The notes under the pieces are model-generated. The model had not been told where the DNA came from. It made no database searches and worked only from the letters and a program-made list of their open reading frames with translations. A stretch of DNA of 64,000 nucleotides, taken from the NCBI RefSeq assembly GCF_020906515.1, contig NC_085853.1:1736001-1800000 (forward strand), given 5' to 3'. Of this stretch, positions 1 through 10,510 are shown piece after piece. Each line of letters begins with the position of its first letter. The stretch's first letter is position 1. Made by a program: the position numbers and the translations under genes. Origin of the DNA: Vanrija pseudolonga. Its lineage: Eukaryota; Basidiomycota; Tremellomycetes; Trichosporonales; Trichosporonaceae.

Positions 1-339
1 TGGTAAGGTGCGGCCTAGACTCGACTGCGAGTGCCTGTGTTCGGCCCGCACGGACAGATCTGGGCGTCGAGCCGACGCGATGCAAATGCCGGAATAGTTG
101 GGCGAAGAGTCGAGGCGGATTCCTGCGTTCAGCCAAGCCGACGTAGGGTGTGGCGGGTGGCGTCGTTGAGCGCCGCCGACGCCACGACGGGCAGAAAGGG
201 ACGTCGAGATCTGGCAAAGAAGATTGATTCTCTTTCGGTGGTCGGTGTGGCAGGTGGTGCGAGTGGGGGTGGCAGCAAACCTACCCAAGTACATATGGAT
301 GCGGCTGGAAGCATTGTGGACGAAGCAAACTCGACACCA
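1..339. other. Upstream region of the CPL1-like gene
   Basis: No gene is supported here. A reading frame is open from the left side into the first gene, but it begins at a non-ATG codon and its product looks like random GC-rich translation. The signal peptide of the next gene starts only at position 340. The stretch is best read as promoter and 5' leader. Confidence 0.6.
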
Positions 340-1347
340 ATGAGGCTCTGGTACACGCTCCTCGCGCTCGCCGCCGTGCACACCGCCACGGCCAACTTCC
401 TGCGGTGCACGATCATCGAGGCTGCCAACGCCGTCATCCAAAACCAGCTGTACACGTCGTTCAGCGCGTCGCAGTTGACCGTGGGCGGGTGCGAGTCGTT
501 CTGCGCCGCCGACCCCAAGAAGCCCGGCTACTCGTACTACGATCCGACAAACTTTGTGTGCCTGTGCTCGACGGCCAGCGACGTGCAGACCAGCGGACAG
601 GTGTACTACCCGACCACTGACGCGTCGGGTACCTGTGCCAGCTGGTATGTGAGTGCCTTGCCTCTTGCTTGTGCGTGCTGACGGCCCCGCGCAGATTTCA
701 GCCATCACGACGCGCTACGGTGCGAGCACGTGCATCACCAGCTGGTCGGGCGGGCCAGCGACCGACCTGCCCGGGTCGGCGTCCGACCCCGTGGCGTGCA
801 TGTACGGCTGCCTCGGCACGTTTGCCGGGTTCGAGAGCGCCATCTACTCGCCCGGCAAGTGCACCTGTGCGCACAACGCCGTGCCCGTCACGGACCCGAC
901 GTGCACGGGCGGCTCGCTCCTCTTCCCGCGCCTGAGCAGCGTGCAGCCGTCCGGCGGGCTGCAGTACCGCCGCGCGGCGGAGCAGGCGCGCCTCGCCGAG
1001 GCCAAGGCAAACCCGCACTGCCCGCGCGGGATGGACGCGTGCATCGTGCCCGGGACGAGCGGGTACGAGTGCCTCGACACGGCGTCCGAGCTCGGTGGGT
1101 TATGGATTCGGGGTGAGCTGACGCGCAGAGTCTTGTGGCGGGTGCATTCACGGCAGTCTGGGCAACGGGACTATTGGCGTCGAGTGAGTTGCTCGCGGCG
1201 AGTGAGTGAGGGAGCTTGCTGACGCCACGCCCCAGCTGCTCAGCCCTGGTGGGGCCGGACCGCTCCGTTACGTGCGACCGGGGGCGCTGCGTCGCGTCGG
1301 GATGTCTCCCGGGGTACACGCTCCGCAGCGACGGGGTGTGCGTGTAG
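340..1347 (+). CDS. Secreted cysteine-rich protein, CPL1/priA-like
   Basis: Exons 340-648, 695-1094, 1129-1183 and 1236-1347 give 291 aa. The start gives a clear signal peptide (MRLWYTLLALAAVHTATA), so the protein should be secreted or cell-surface. Residues 20-160 hold paired Cys modules with Gly and aromatic residues, somewhat like WSC/carbohydrate-binding repeats. The C-terminal third has the pattern seen in CPL1-like/priA proteins: CPRGMDAC, then ESCGGC, then a CxRGxCVASGCLPGY block and a final Cys just before the stop. In Cryptococcus, Cpl1 is a secreted protein needed for normal capsule and virulence; in Lentinula, PriA is linked to fruiting. Its role here is inferred only. Introns are 46, 34 and 52 nt. 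Family is fairly sure, orthology to CPL1 itself is not. Confidence 0.82.
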
Positions 1348-2761
1348 AAGATGTAAACTGGGTTTCTTGGGCTTGCCAAGCGAGTGGACGCCAACTCCAA
1401 CTTTGTTCGTCTGCGGCGCGTCAGTTGGTGTGCAGAGGCGGCGGCGGCGCCACAGGGTGGGCGAGCGCCTGGGTGCACGCGCCACAAAGTTGACTTGTCG
1501 GGCCTGGGCCGACGGAAAGCCGAGCGAGCGAGGTCCCGAGATCGCTCGCGTGACTCGCTCGTGGTTCTTCGCGAGATCGGTGTGGGGTCGGTGCGAGGGT
1601 GTGGGGTGGGGCGAGGGGGTGGGGTGCCGGTTTGAGGCCGGGTCGATAACTTCGGAGGGGGTCCAGGTGCCCGTCGGGATAACTTGTCTGATTCTGCCTG
1701 TGGATGCGGTCAGTGTGTTGGGTCAGCCAAGCCAGTGGCCACGACCGTGGATGAGCAGGGGTGTGTGGGCGCTGTCTCGCGGTGGCTGTGGTGATCATGG
1801 TGGTCGTAGTGGCCGTAGTTGTCCCAGTGGTCGTTGTCGACGTGAGAGTGGACTCTTGTCATGTCGCATTTGAAGGCCGATTTTGCCGCATTGGAGTGGA
1901 GGCGCCGCGTCGCCGCGAGCAGAGGTGCAACTTTCATATCGCCATTAGCCACCGCCATTAGCCATCACTATTAGCGACAGACACATCCGAGACGCATTGA
2001 TGACACTGTGGACCGTGGACCGGGACAGCTCCGCCTCCCTCATCCGCCCCGCGTCCGTCGCAACATCCTCGCTCGCAGGAGGTGCCGCCGGCCTGGTCTG
2101 GGCCACCGGACAGCGATTTCGTCACCCGCTGGGCAGTGAGTGTACAGTCATAGCCAGCAGCTATCGGAGCTCGCCGCCAACTACCAGCCGCGGCTGACAG
2201 AGGACGCGAGGCACACCAAGCCCTTCCCATCGCGCCATACATCGACAAGCAATGTATTCCGAATCCTCGCTACTACTTGCGCTAGTCGGTAACCAAAGCC
2301 GTCTGTCCGTCCACATGGTGCTGCTTGCTGCAAGCTGCAAGGCACCAGCTATCTCAGATACCGAGGGAGAAACGTGTCGGCGGGCCCCCCAAACTGCGTG
2401 GCTGCGCAAATCACGCGTTGGTTGCGTCATCTTGCGAAATCAATGCCCAGCCAGTCCTGAATGCTAAAACCAGCCGCGATATGACTGCCAAGTGGCGGCC
2501 TAGTGGACGGCCGCTCGCTCGGCGCTTGCAATGATGCATCTACAGTACACCGCGGGCGTACCTCGGCGATGGCAATGGTGTGCTTTTGAACCGTAGCACG
2601 ACATACGGGATATGCAGCGGCGGCAGAGGGGACAGTATGCCTGGAAAATCGTCGGTGGTCGGCGAGCACAAAGATATAACGAGCAGCGTGTCCCGAGCAG
2701 CACCCGGCTCCACCCAAGCGTGCGACGAGCAGCACCCGACCGACCACCACACACCGCTGTC
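1348..2761. other. Intergenic region, no gene recognised
   Basis: About 1.4 kb between the CPL1-like gene and the transporter. The open frames here are short, low in complexity and overlap on both strands. A GTNGTN-rich stretch near 1785-1850 yields His/Asp-rich antisense translation that I do not believe. A short GCCATTAGCC-type repetition lies near 1943-1972. The right part should hold the transporter promoter (an AT-rich GATATAAC lies near 2671). Confidence 0.5.
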
Positions 2762-4587
2762 ATGTCGACCGCCCCGCCCACACTCAACGACACAAAGGGC
2801 CACGCGGTGCCCCCGCCGCCGGCGTCGCTGACCGACGAGGAAAAGTCGGACGCCGGGACGCTCGAGGGCGCCTCGGAGAGCGACCTCCATGCGCGGTGGT
2901 ACGAGCCGCCTGATGCCTACGAATCCAAGCATCGCTGGGACCCCAGGGCGACATGGACTGTGAGTTGCGCGGGGTGGTGGGTGGGGGCGTAGCTGACCCC
3001 GGGGCAGCCCGAAGAAGAGAAGAAGCTCGTCCGCAAGCTCGATGTCCGCGTCGCGGCAGTCGCATGTCTCTGCTTTGCCGCGCTCCAGCTCGACCGCGGC
3101 AACATCACCAACGCGCTATCAGACAACATGCTCAAGGACCTGCATCTCACCACGGGTGACTACAACACTGGCATGACCATCTTCTGTGAGTTTACATAGT
3201 TTCGGGATGTGTGGCGTGCGCAACCCTGACTAACACGCCACAGACGTGTGCTTCCTGGCTGCCGAGCTGCCGTCGCAGATGATCTCGAAAAAGCTGGGCA
3301 GCGACGTGTGGATCCCGATCCAGATGATGGCGTGGTCGGCCGTCGCCATGGGTCAGGCGGGCCTGAGCGGCAAGGCGTCCTTCTACGTCACGCGCGGCCT
3401 CATGGGCCTCATCGAGGGCGGGTTCATCGCCGACACGATCCTCTACCTCTCCTACTACTACACGCATGCCGAGTTGACCACGCGCCTGTCCTTCTTCTGG
3501 GTCAGCTACATGGGCACCAACATCATCGGCGCGTTCCTCGCCGCCGCCATCCTGGAGGTCCGCAAGCGCGGCCACGAGGGCTGGCGCTACCTCTTCGGCA
3601 TCGAGGGCGCCATCACCTTCATCATTGGCGCCTGGGCGTGCTGGTACCTCCCTGCTGGCCCGACTCAGACTGGCAGCCGCTGGCGCCAGGCGTGGCTCAA
3701 CGAGCGCGAGGAGACAATCGTCGTCAACCGCGTACTCCGCGACGACCCGACCAAGTCGTCCATGCACAACCGTGAAGGCCTGTCGCTCAAGGAGCTGTGG
3801 CTGAGCATCACCGACTATGACCTTTGGCCGCTGTATGCGCTCGGCTTGCTGTTCTTCATCGGTAAGTGTGGTGGTGGTGTCGCAGTGTGGCGTGCCTGGC
3901 GTTTTCCTTCCTCTGACACTTCGCAGCCCCCGGCACTGTCGGCGCATACTTCACCCTCACGCTCCGCAGCTTGAAGTTCTCCACGTTCCAGACCAACATG
4001 CTCATCATCCCGAGCCAGGTGCTCTTCTGTATCGGCAACTTGACCCTCGCGTTCCTCGTCCGAAGGTACAAGGAGAGGCTGGCCACGGCGTCGCTTGCCG
4101 CATGGTGGCTCCTGATCTGGTTCATCGTCCTTGTCTGCCTGCCCGATCACTCTTCAAAGTGGCTCAAGTGGGCTATCCTCACGCTCATCGTCGGTTACCC
4201 TTACCCCCACCCAGTGAGTAACACCCCAGCGCCACACCTAACCACGCACAGATCCTCGTCTCGATGAACTCGTCCAACGCCGGCTCCGTCCGAACCCGCA
4301 CCGTCGCGTCTTCCCTCTACAACATGTTTGTGCAGGCGTCGTCGCTCGTCGCGTCCAATGTCTACCAGCCCTCGGACGCGCCCTACTACCACAAGGGCAA
4401 CCGCGCGCTCATCGGCATCATTGCCGCCACCATTGTCCTCTTCTACCTCTCCAAAGGGTGGTACATTTGGCGCAACCACCAGCGTGACAAGATCTGGAAC
4501 TCGTGGACCAACGAGCAGAAGGACGAGTACATCCGCACCACCAAGGACAAGGGCAACAAGCGCCTCGACTTCCGGTTCCTCCACTAG
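2762..4587 (+). CDS. MFS transporter, Dal5/allantoate permease (anion:cation symporter) family
   Basis: Exons 2762-2959, 3008-3185, 3244-3861, 3927-4213 and 4252-4587 give 538 aa. The cytosolic N-terminus leads into the family hallmark around residues 75-110 (RKLDVRVAA, then CFAALQLDRGNI, SDNML). About twelve hydrophobic segments follow, with GLMGLIEGGFIADTILYLSYYY and GWRYLFGIEGAITF typical of the Dal5/Tna1/Vht1 group. Near the C-terminus the family motif GSVRTRTVASSLYNMFVQ is present, followed by YxxSDAPYYHKGN. It is a plasma-membrane importer of a small organic anion such as allantoate, nicotinate or another vitamin; the substrate cannot be told from sequence. The last intron is 38 nt. Confidence 0.9.
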
Positions 4588-4766
4588 AACTCTTGTACAG
4601 TGATAGACTAGCATCATGTAGACTTGTGGCTTCCGCGACGCCACCAGCACGGGCATCTGGCATGCCCGCCACCATGCCCGCCCCCTGTTTCATTCCGCTG
4701 TCCTCTACAAAGCTTGGCGTTCCCGACTTTGGGCTGCGTCTCCCCCACTGCTTTCTTCTCTCCACC

Positions 4767-6469
4767 ATGGCCAGCATGTCTGCAGAGCTCGTGTCTATCA
4801 TCTGCGAGCACCTGGCCTCGACGGCCAGCCAGGGCACCCTCGCCACAGTCGCACTCTGCTCCAACGCAGTCAACAACATCGCCGTCCCCATCCTCTACCG
4901 ACGTCTAGAACTTACGCGGGAAAATGCCGATATCATCTTCTGTGGGGTCCCGCGGGTCGAGTACGACTACACTTCTCCTTCAAAGGAAGAGTACGAGACT
5001 GAGCTCGCGGCCTTCAATGCCAAGTGGCACGACTCGGTCGACCCCGGACACAAGCCGCCATTCCCTCCCTTTGGAACTGAGGCCGACGAGCCCGAAGACG
5101 ACGACGACGAAGACGAGGTAGACGGCCAGCATGCCGCTGTGTGGGCCGACCTCGTGCCCGACGACAACTACGATGAGGCCGCTGCCGTGGCCGCCTCCAA
5201 CGACGCCAACTGGGACCGCCGGCTCGACCTCCTCGAGCACTGCCAGACGCTCACCATTGCCTCCGTCCCCCGCCCCGGGCTGGTGCGCGACTTGCTCGTC
5301 GCAGCCGCCATCCATGTCAACTACATCAACGCGACCGAGTGGAGCGAGAACCCGGACGCTTGGCCCATCTTCCCCAACCTCAAGCAGATCGCATTCTCAG
5401 CAGCTGCAGTGAGCTACATCGCCGACTACGAGCTCGCGCATAAAAGCGATAACGAGCCCGAGATGTACGACTTTGGCGACGGCAGTCACGATGAAAGCCA
5501 GGAGACGTACTTTCCCTTTGGGCACCTCGTGCAGTTCGCGTTCGGAGCGCCACAGGACGTGTGTATCATCGCACCGACAACCACAGTTCCCCGCTCCACT
5601 ATGGTCTTCAACACGCTGCGCATGCCCGCCTCCAAGATGAGATCAAACTACGCCTTTGAGGCTTCGTACGGGCATAGGGGATACGAGGCCACGATCGCCA
5701 GCCAGCTCTCTGCGCTAGCGTTCTACAGCCTCCCCAAGAAGGTCAACACGGTCACGTACCATCGGATGCGCGGGCCTGCCGCGTCCAAGGGAAGAGCCGA
5801 GTTGTTCCGGTTGTTCTACCATCTCGTGGAGTCGCCATTGGCTTCGGGTGAAGACCGCGCCAGGGACATCCTGGCCGACCTTGCCCTCCAGGATACCTGG
5901 AGCACCGAAGCACGCAAGCTGGTGCAGACGGTAGACGAGCTCGAGCTGATCGACGTCGAGTGCGACACGGATGCCACCGAGGAAGCCATCCGACTCGCGG
6001 TCGAACAGGGCGTCGCAGCCAACCCGAAGAGGTACCAGGACACCGAGATCGACTTTGTGCCGGAAGACACCGACGCGCAGCTGGCGCAGGAGCTCGCGGA
6101 CGCCAACGCCGAGCTCGACGAGATCGGGCCACTCCTTGAAACATGGGGCTCGTATCGGTCCTATGTGGAGCGCGAGAAGGCCAATGTGGCACTCGAGGCG
6201 GCACTGGGTACTGCCGGGGAGGAGGAGGCACGAACCAATGTCGCCTTCTGGGAGGAAAAGGTGGCACAAGCCGAGAAGGCAAACGCTCACCGCATAAGAG
6301 GGAAGCGATCGAGAGGCGGGTCAAGGAGCTCACAGAGGCGTCCGAGAAAGCGCGCACCGAGGCTCGGGAGAAGCGCGTTCTGGCATCGAGCAAGCCGCGT
6401 GTGGTGTACACTGCTGGGGCGAATGCTGAGCCGTGTGTGGTGTGTGGCGCCACGCACGTTGAGGCGTGA
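4767..6469 (+). CDS. F-box-like protein with acidic stretch and C-terminal coiled coil; frame change near the end
   Basis: The ATG at 4767 sits in a good context (CCACCATGG). Residues 4-50 look like an F-box (SAELVSIICEHL ... VALCSNAVNNIAVPILYRRLEL), the part that would bind Skp1 in an SCF ubiquitin ligase. An Asp/Glu-rich segment follows near residues 108-118. The middle resembles the diverged substrate domains of Tremellomycete F-box-like proteins. The C-terminus is a Glu/Ala/Lys coiled coil that continues in another frame. I join 4767-6260 and 6299-6469 (554 aa, ending CVVCGATHVEA) through a putative 38-nt intron with a weak GTGGCA donor. A read without the intron would run to 6695 with an unlikely Arg-rich tail. 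Specific substrate is unknown. Confidence 0.72.
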
Positions 6470-6996
6470 GGGCTGTGCCTCGGCAGCGCGGCACAGCGGA
6501 TCGGATAAGAAATGCCGCCTGAATGTATCAGCAATGTGCGAGCCCTTGCTGCGCCGGACGTGCCGGACGCTCACGCCAGCTGTCAGATGCCGAGGAGACC
6601 GACGGGCAGCGATTATGCTGACTGACGGCGTGGCTTCGACCGCCGGCGAGGCGTACTGCGGTGTGCATGGGGCGTGCTTTCGCGCCCTCTGGTGACCACT
6701 GTGCCACTGTTCGGCTATGAGCGCGGGATGTTCCTGCGGCATGTGGAGTGCCAGACACGGCGAATCGGGCCCGTCTTTGCGTGCTTTGTATGGACCGCGG
6801 CGCGCGGCGGCCTCCACAATCCGGAGCCGGACGTAGTGGAGGTCATCCACCCATAGTATCAACCGATATGGATGTCGTTGGTCGCGTTGGGGGCACTCTC
6901 GAGGCCGTCGGCCTCGCATCACAGTGCATATATATAGGAGGGGGTGCATCGGTGAACAGCAGAGCAGCAGCAACCCCAGCAGCAACAGCAACTACA
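6470..6996. other. Intergenic region with the aldo-keto reductase promoter
   Basis: About 530 bp without a supported gene. The frame of the F-box-like gene stays open to 6695, but its translation here is Arg/Cys-rich and unlike a real protein. The last 70 bp carry a strong TATA element, described separately. Confidence 0.55.
6925..6937 (+). promoter_or_regulatory. TATA box of the aldo-keto reductase gene
   Basis: The sequence GCATATATATAGG lies about 60-70 bp before the ATG at 6997, the spacing expected for a TATA-driven, inducible fungal promoter. It is the clearest TATA box in the first 20 kb. Confidence 0.6.
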
Positions 6997-8293
6997 ATGT
7001 CCGCCGTCTTCCACGAGACCAAGGCCTCCGACTTCCCCCCCACCGACCCGAACGCAGATGCCAGTGAGTGACTGTGACGTCAAGGGAGGCCGCTCACACG
7101 CCAGACATCTTCGCCGTCTTTGCGCCTCCTCCTCCGCCAGCGACCGCGCTCGGCGTGAGCCGCATCCTTGCTCCCACTGCCGGCGTGCGCGTCTCCCCCC
7201 TCTGCCTCGGTGCCATGAGCATCGGCGACCAGTGGAGCGGGTACATGGGCGGCAAGGGCCTCGACGTCGAGCAAGGCAAGGCGTACCTCGACGAGTTTGT
7301 CGCGCTCGGGGGCAACTTTATCGACACGGCCAACAACTACCAGAACGAGCAGTCCGAGTTCATCATCGGCGAGTGGCTCGCCGAGCGCGGCATCCGCGAC
7401 CAGATCGTCCTCGCGACCAAGTACACCACGCCGTACAAGCTCCGCAACGGCGCCAAGTTCCCCGGCACGCAGGTCAACTACGCCGGCAACCATCGCAAGT
7501 CGCTGCGCGTCAGTGTCGAGGAGTCGCTGCGCAAGCTCAAGACGGACTACATCGACATCCTGTACGTCCACTGGTGGGACTACAGCACCAGCATCGAGGA
7601 GGTGATGCAGGGGCTCAACGACCTCGTGCGCGCCGGCAAGGTTCTCTACCTCGGCATCTCGGACACGCCGGCGTGGATCGTGTCCGCGGCCAACGAGTAC
7701 GCGCGCGCACACGGCCTCTCCCAGTTTGTCGTCTACCAGGGCTTGTGGAGCCTGAACGCGCGCGACCTCGAGCGTGACATCATCCCCATGGCGCGCAAGT
7801 ACGGCATGGCCGTCGCGCCGTGGGGCGTGCTTGGCCAGGGCAAGTTCAAGACGCCCGACGAGCTCAAGCAGCGCGCCAAGCTCCGCGGCAACGCACCCCC
7901 GACTGAGAGCGAGCTCAAGGTGTCCGCTGCGCTCCTCAAGGTCGCGGAGGAGGTTGGCGACAACGCCTCGCCTGCCGGCGTGGCGCTCGCGTGGGCGCGC
8001 GCCAAGGTCCCCAACGTGTACCCTATTGTTGGTGGCGCGTCGGTCGACCAGCTCAAGGACAATGCCAAGGCTCTCGAGATCAAGCTGTCCGACGCCCAGG
8101 TCGCGTTCCTCGACGAGTCGTCGCCGTTCAACCCCGGCTTCCCGTTCGCCCAGTTTGGCACCGACCCGCACTACCTCCCCGGCGGCAAGCCCACTGGCTT
8201 CCTTCTCAACGCGGTGAGTGGTAACGATTAGGGGCTTAGATCAGTGCTGATGCCACCCAGAGCGGCCACATCGAGTTCAACACGCGTCTTTGA
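6997..8293 (+). CDS. Aldo-keto reductase, aryl-alcohol dehydrogenase (AAD)/norsolorinic acid reductase type
   Basis: Exons 6997-7063, 7105-8213 and 8261-8293 give 402 aa. It is an NADPH-dependent reductase of aldehydes or ketones on a TIM-barrel fold, probably cytosolic. The catalytic segment GGNFIDTANNYQNEQSE carries Asp96 and Tyr101; LATKYT supplies the lysine and YVHWWD the histidine of the tetrad. The C-terminal cofactor loop PIVGGASVDQLKDN is typical of AAD-like AKRs (S. cerevisiae AAD genes, Aspergillus NorB). The last coding exon is only 33 nt. A diverged second copy of its final coding sequence lies about 40 bp downstream. The natural substrate is unknown. Confidence 0.93.
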
Positions 8294-8324
8294 GTGGCGT
8301 TAACTGTGTGTCTGTATCAAAAAG

Positions 8325-8351
8325 TCTCCCGAGTTCGACGCGCGTCTGTGA
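8325..8351 (+). other. Diverged duplicate of the aldo-keto reductase terminal exon
   Basis: These 27 bp follow an AAAAAG that could act as a 3' splice site. They would encode SPEFDARL and a stop, against SGHIEFNTRL in the accepted last exon. The 22 nt ending in each stop codon match at 19 positions. In phase with the same donor at 8214 it would be an alternative last exon. It may also be a decaying tandem copy. Confidence 0.4.
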
Positions 8352-8431
8352 ATCGTATATGCGTCTGTGTCAGTGTTGATCAGTAGAAAATGCTCGTTCA
8401 GTGTCGAGCCCCGCCCACACCCCGATGCATA

Positions 8432-9995
8432 TTAAAAGTAGCTTCCCTTGCCCGCATACGCGGCCTCCTCATGCTTGGTCTCCGTCTCCACTTTGCGCAC
8501 ACTGTCGTCGCTCAAGCGCTCCAGCGGGGCAAACTTGGCCGGCGGCGGGGTGAACGCCTTAGCCGAGAAGATTGGCCGCCCAGGTGGCACGACGAGCGAC
8601 GACGACGGAGGGATGGGCTGGAACGCGACCGTGTCGTTCATCTTGGTGTAGGCCGTGATCCACGCCGCAATGTCGGCAAGCTCGCGGTCCACACGCCCCT
8701 GGCGCACCTTGCGCGCCTCTTTTCTCCTCTCGCTCCCCTTGCCCAGGCTGAGCCCCTTCATGCGGTCGGCGACCTTGCCGTCCTCGAGCTCACTGAGCCG
8801 CGACTGAGCCTCCTTGACCCACGCGACCGCCTCGCCAACCTTGTTGCCCTTGCCGTTCTCGCCTGCGTCGACGCCCAGCCACTTGTACGCCAGCGCAGAT
8901 GACAGCAGCGCCTCTTTCCGAAGATAGCGCTTGAGCTCAGGGATGACCTCCGAGTCCGCAGCATCTGTTTCTGGCACCTCACGCTCCTTCTTGCTGAACA
9001 GCTTGCGCCCGCCGCCGCTCGTACGCGTCGCCTCGTGCACCTTGAACAGGGCCGCGGAGGACGTGTACAGCTCTGAAACGTAGAGGTAAAGCTTGGACAG
9101 CAGCCCCGCGGAGGGGTGGTTGGACGGGAGAGGAGGGCCGGGTGGAGCGAAGAGCTGGTGGGCGAGCACAGGCAGCAGGAGCTTTCGGATAGCAGTGACG
9201 TGTGCGTCTGCGAGGAGAACCCTGTGCGGGTCAGCAACCATCAGATGATTCTACCCACATTGAGATGGCTCGGAAGGCCTCAGGTCCAGTCTCCACCGGC
9301 CATTTTGATCTGCCTAAACGCCCACCAGTTGCCTGCCGTGCCGGCTCGAGGCCTGGCGACACGTGAATCGCAGCCCAGTCCGCAACCCCGCTCGCCTGGG
9401 ACAAGAGATCAACCGCGCGTGTCAACCCCGCGTTGGTCTTTTGCGCGTCCTCGACCGTAATGTTTGGCACGGCCTTGGATCCCGGCTCCACCTCGAACCG
9501 GGGGAGGGCGTGAAGGATCGCGTGGGCGTAGTTTGCCAGCGCAATGCTATATGTCAGGACGACATAAAAGTGCTCGGCCTGGATGGAAGGGAGCGAGAGT
9601 AGTGCGCCAGAGGTCAAGCTCGCCGTGAGGGACGATTTCCATGGGAAGGCTGTTATCAGCGCGCGCTCCACAACTTGTGGAGCTTACAAAGCTCGCCCTT
9701 GACCAAGAGGTCGTCCGTGTCGAGGCAGGCGATGATGCCGCGCAGGTAGGGATGGTACACCTGCACCGCCTACGGGGTTAGATCTCAACTCGAGCAGACT
9801 CGGGCGTACCTCGAGGACAGCGAGGGCCGACGATCCGGGCTCGGTGCCAGCGGCCGCTTTCAGCGCTATCTGGAGCCGTGTCCGTGCGACTGTGGCCTCG
9901 GCCAGCTCTGTTGTGTACGCCAGCTGTCTGTCGATGAAGACATTGGACAGCGTGACTGGGCCCGTGGTTGGATAGGGGAAGAGATATGGGGCCAT
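8432..9995 (-). CDS. palC: PalC-like BRO1-domain protein of the Rim/Pal ambient-pH pathway
   Basis: Exons, in coding order, 9995-9810, 9769-9688, 9649-9259 and 9221-8432 give 482 aa. The N-terminus [20 protein letters not shown] matches the PalC opening pattern (PYPF-LPTT-). The Leu/Ala-rich helical middle ([47 protein letters not shown]) fits a BRO1 domain. PalC sits between the plasma-membrane pH sensor complex (PalH/PalI) and ESCRT-III in filamentous fungi, helping to activate PacC/Rim101. An in-frame ATG at 10076 is an alternative start, but 9995 agrees best with the family. Introns are 40, 38 and 37 nt. Recognition is from memory of the family, so moderate to good. Confidence 0.75.
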
Positions 9996-10165
9996 GCTCG
10001 ATGAGGTGCTGGTGATGTGTACAGTGTCAAGTCGAGATGCGTCAGGCGCCTTGAGCGCCGCAGTCGTCGCAGCCAAGAAAAGCCAAGAGATTTACGCACG
10101 ACGTCATCCCCAGTTGGGGGTCCGTATAATGAAGCGGAAATTGCCGGGAATGTGAATCGTCAAGT

Positions 10166-10250
10166 TGCCCTATGGCTCAGTTGGCTAGCGCGTGGAGCTG
10201 TTATTAACTTGACAACTCCGAGGTCCACGGTTCGAGCCCGTGTGGGGCAG
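10166..10250 (+). tRNA. tRNA-Asn (anticodon GTT) with an 11-nt intron
   Basis: The acceptor strands TGCCCTA and TGGGGCA pair, followed by discriminator G. The anticodon stem TGGAG/CTCCG encloses the loop C-T-GTT-A, with an intron at 10204-10214 directly after position 37. The T arm CACGG-TTCGAGC-CCGTG is perfect and is the internal B box. The D arm has one mismatch. A terminal T-A pair and G discriminator match known fungal tRNA-Asn genes. Confidence 0.9.
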
Positions 10251-10510
10251 TGTCAGCGATTCACTTTTGTTACTTTGTGTAGCGGGGTCCAGTCATCAGC
10301 GCTCAGAGTCACGAGGATCTGCATGGTTGGTGATCATGCTAGACGAGCGACGATCAGCGACCACGCAAATCTGTGTACGTTGGGGCGCGCTTGTGGTCCG
10401 CCAAGGGCGTCAGTCGCGTCGCCAAAATGGCCACCACCGTCATGGTCCGCGACTAAAAGTCTGAAATTCCTCCACCTCGCGTTCTCCACTTCGCCCTTCC
10501 TCATCTCACA

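Noticed and set aside
31-339. N-terminal extension of the CPL1-like protein
   Set aside because: The frame starts without ATG, its translation is random-looking, and it would bury the signal peptide that begins at 340.
1710-1958. Minus-strand frame with a His/Asp-rich repeat
   Set aside because: It comes from a GTNGTN simple stretch, with no start context, no family resemblance and poor codon pattern.
6470-6695. Continuation of the F-box-like frame to 6695
   Set aside because: The tail is Arg/Cys-rich and without coiled-coil pattern, while the other frame continues the coiled coil to a stop at 6469.
7080-8171. 363-codon antisense frame within the aldo-keto reductase
   Set aside because: It is a shadow frame of GC-rich codons; the plus strand carries the full catalytic tetrad.
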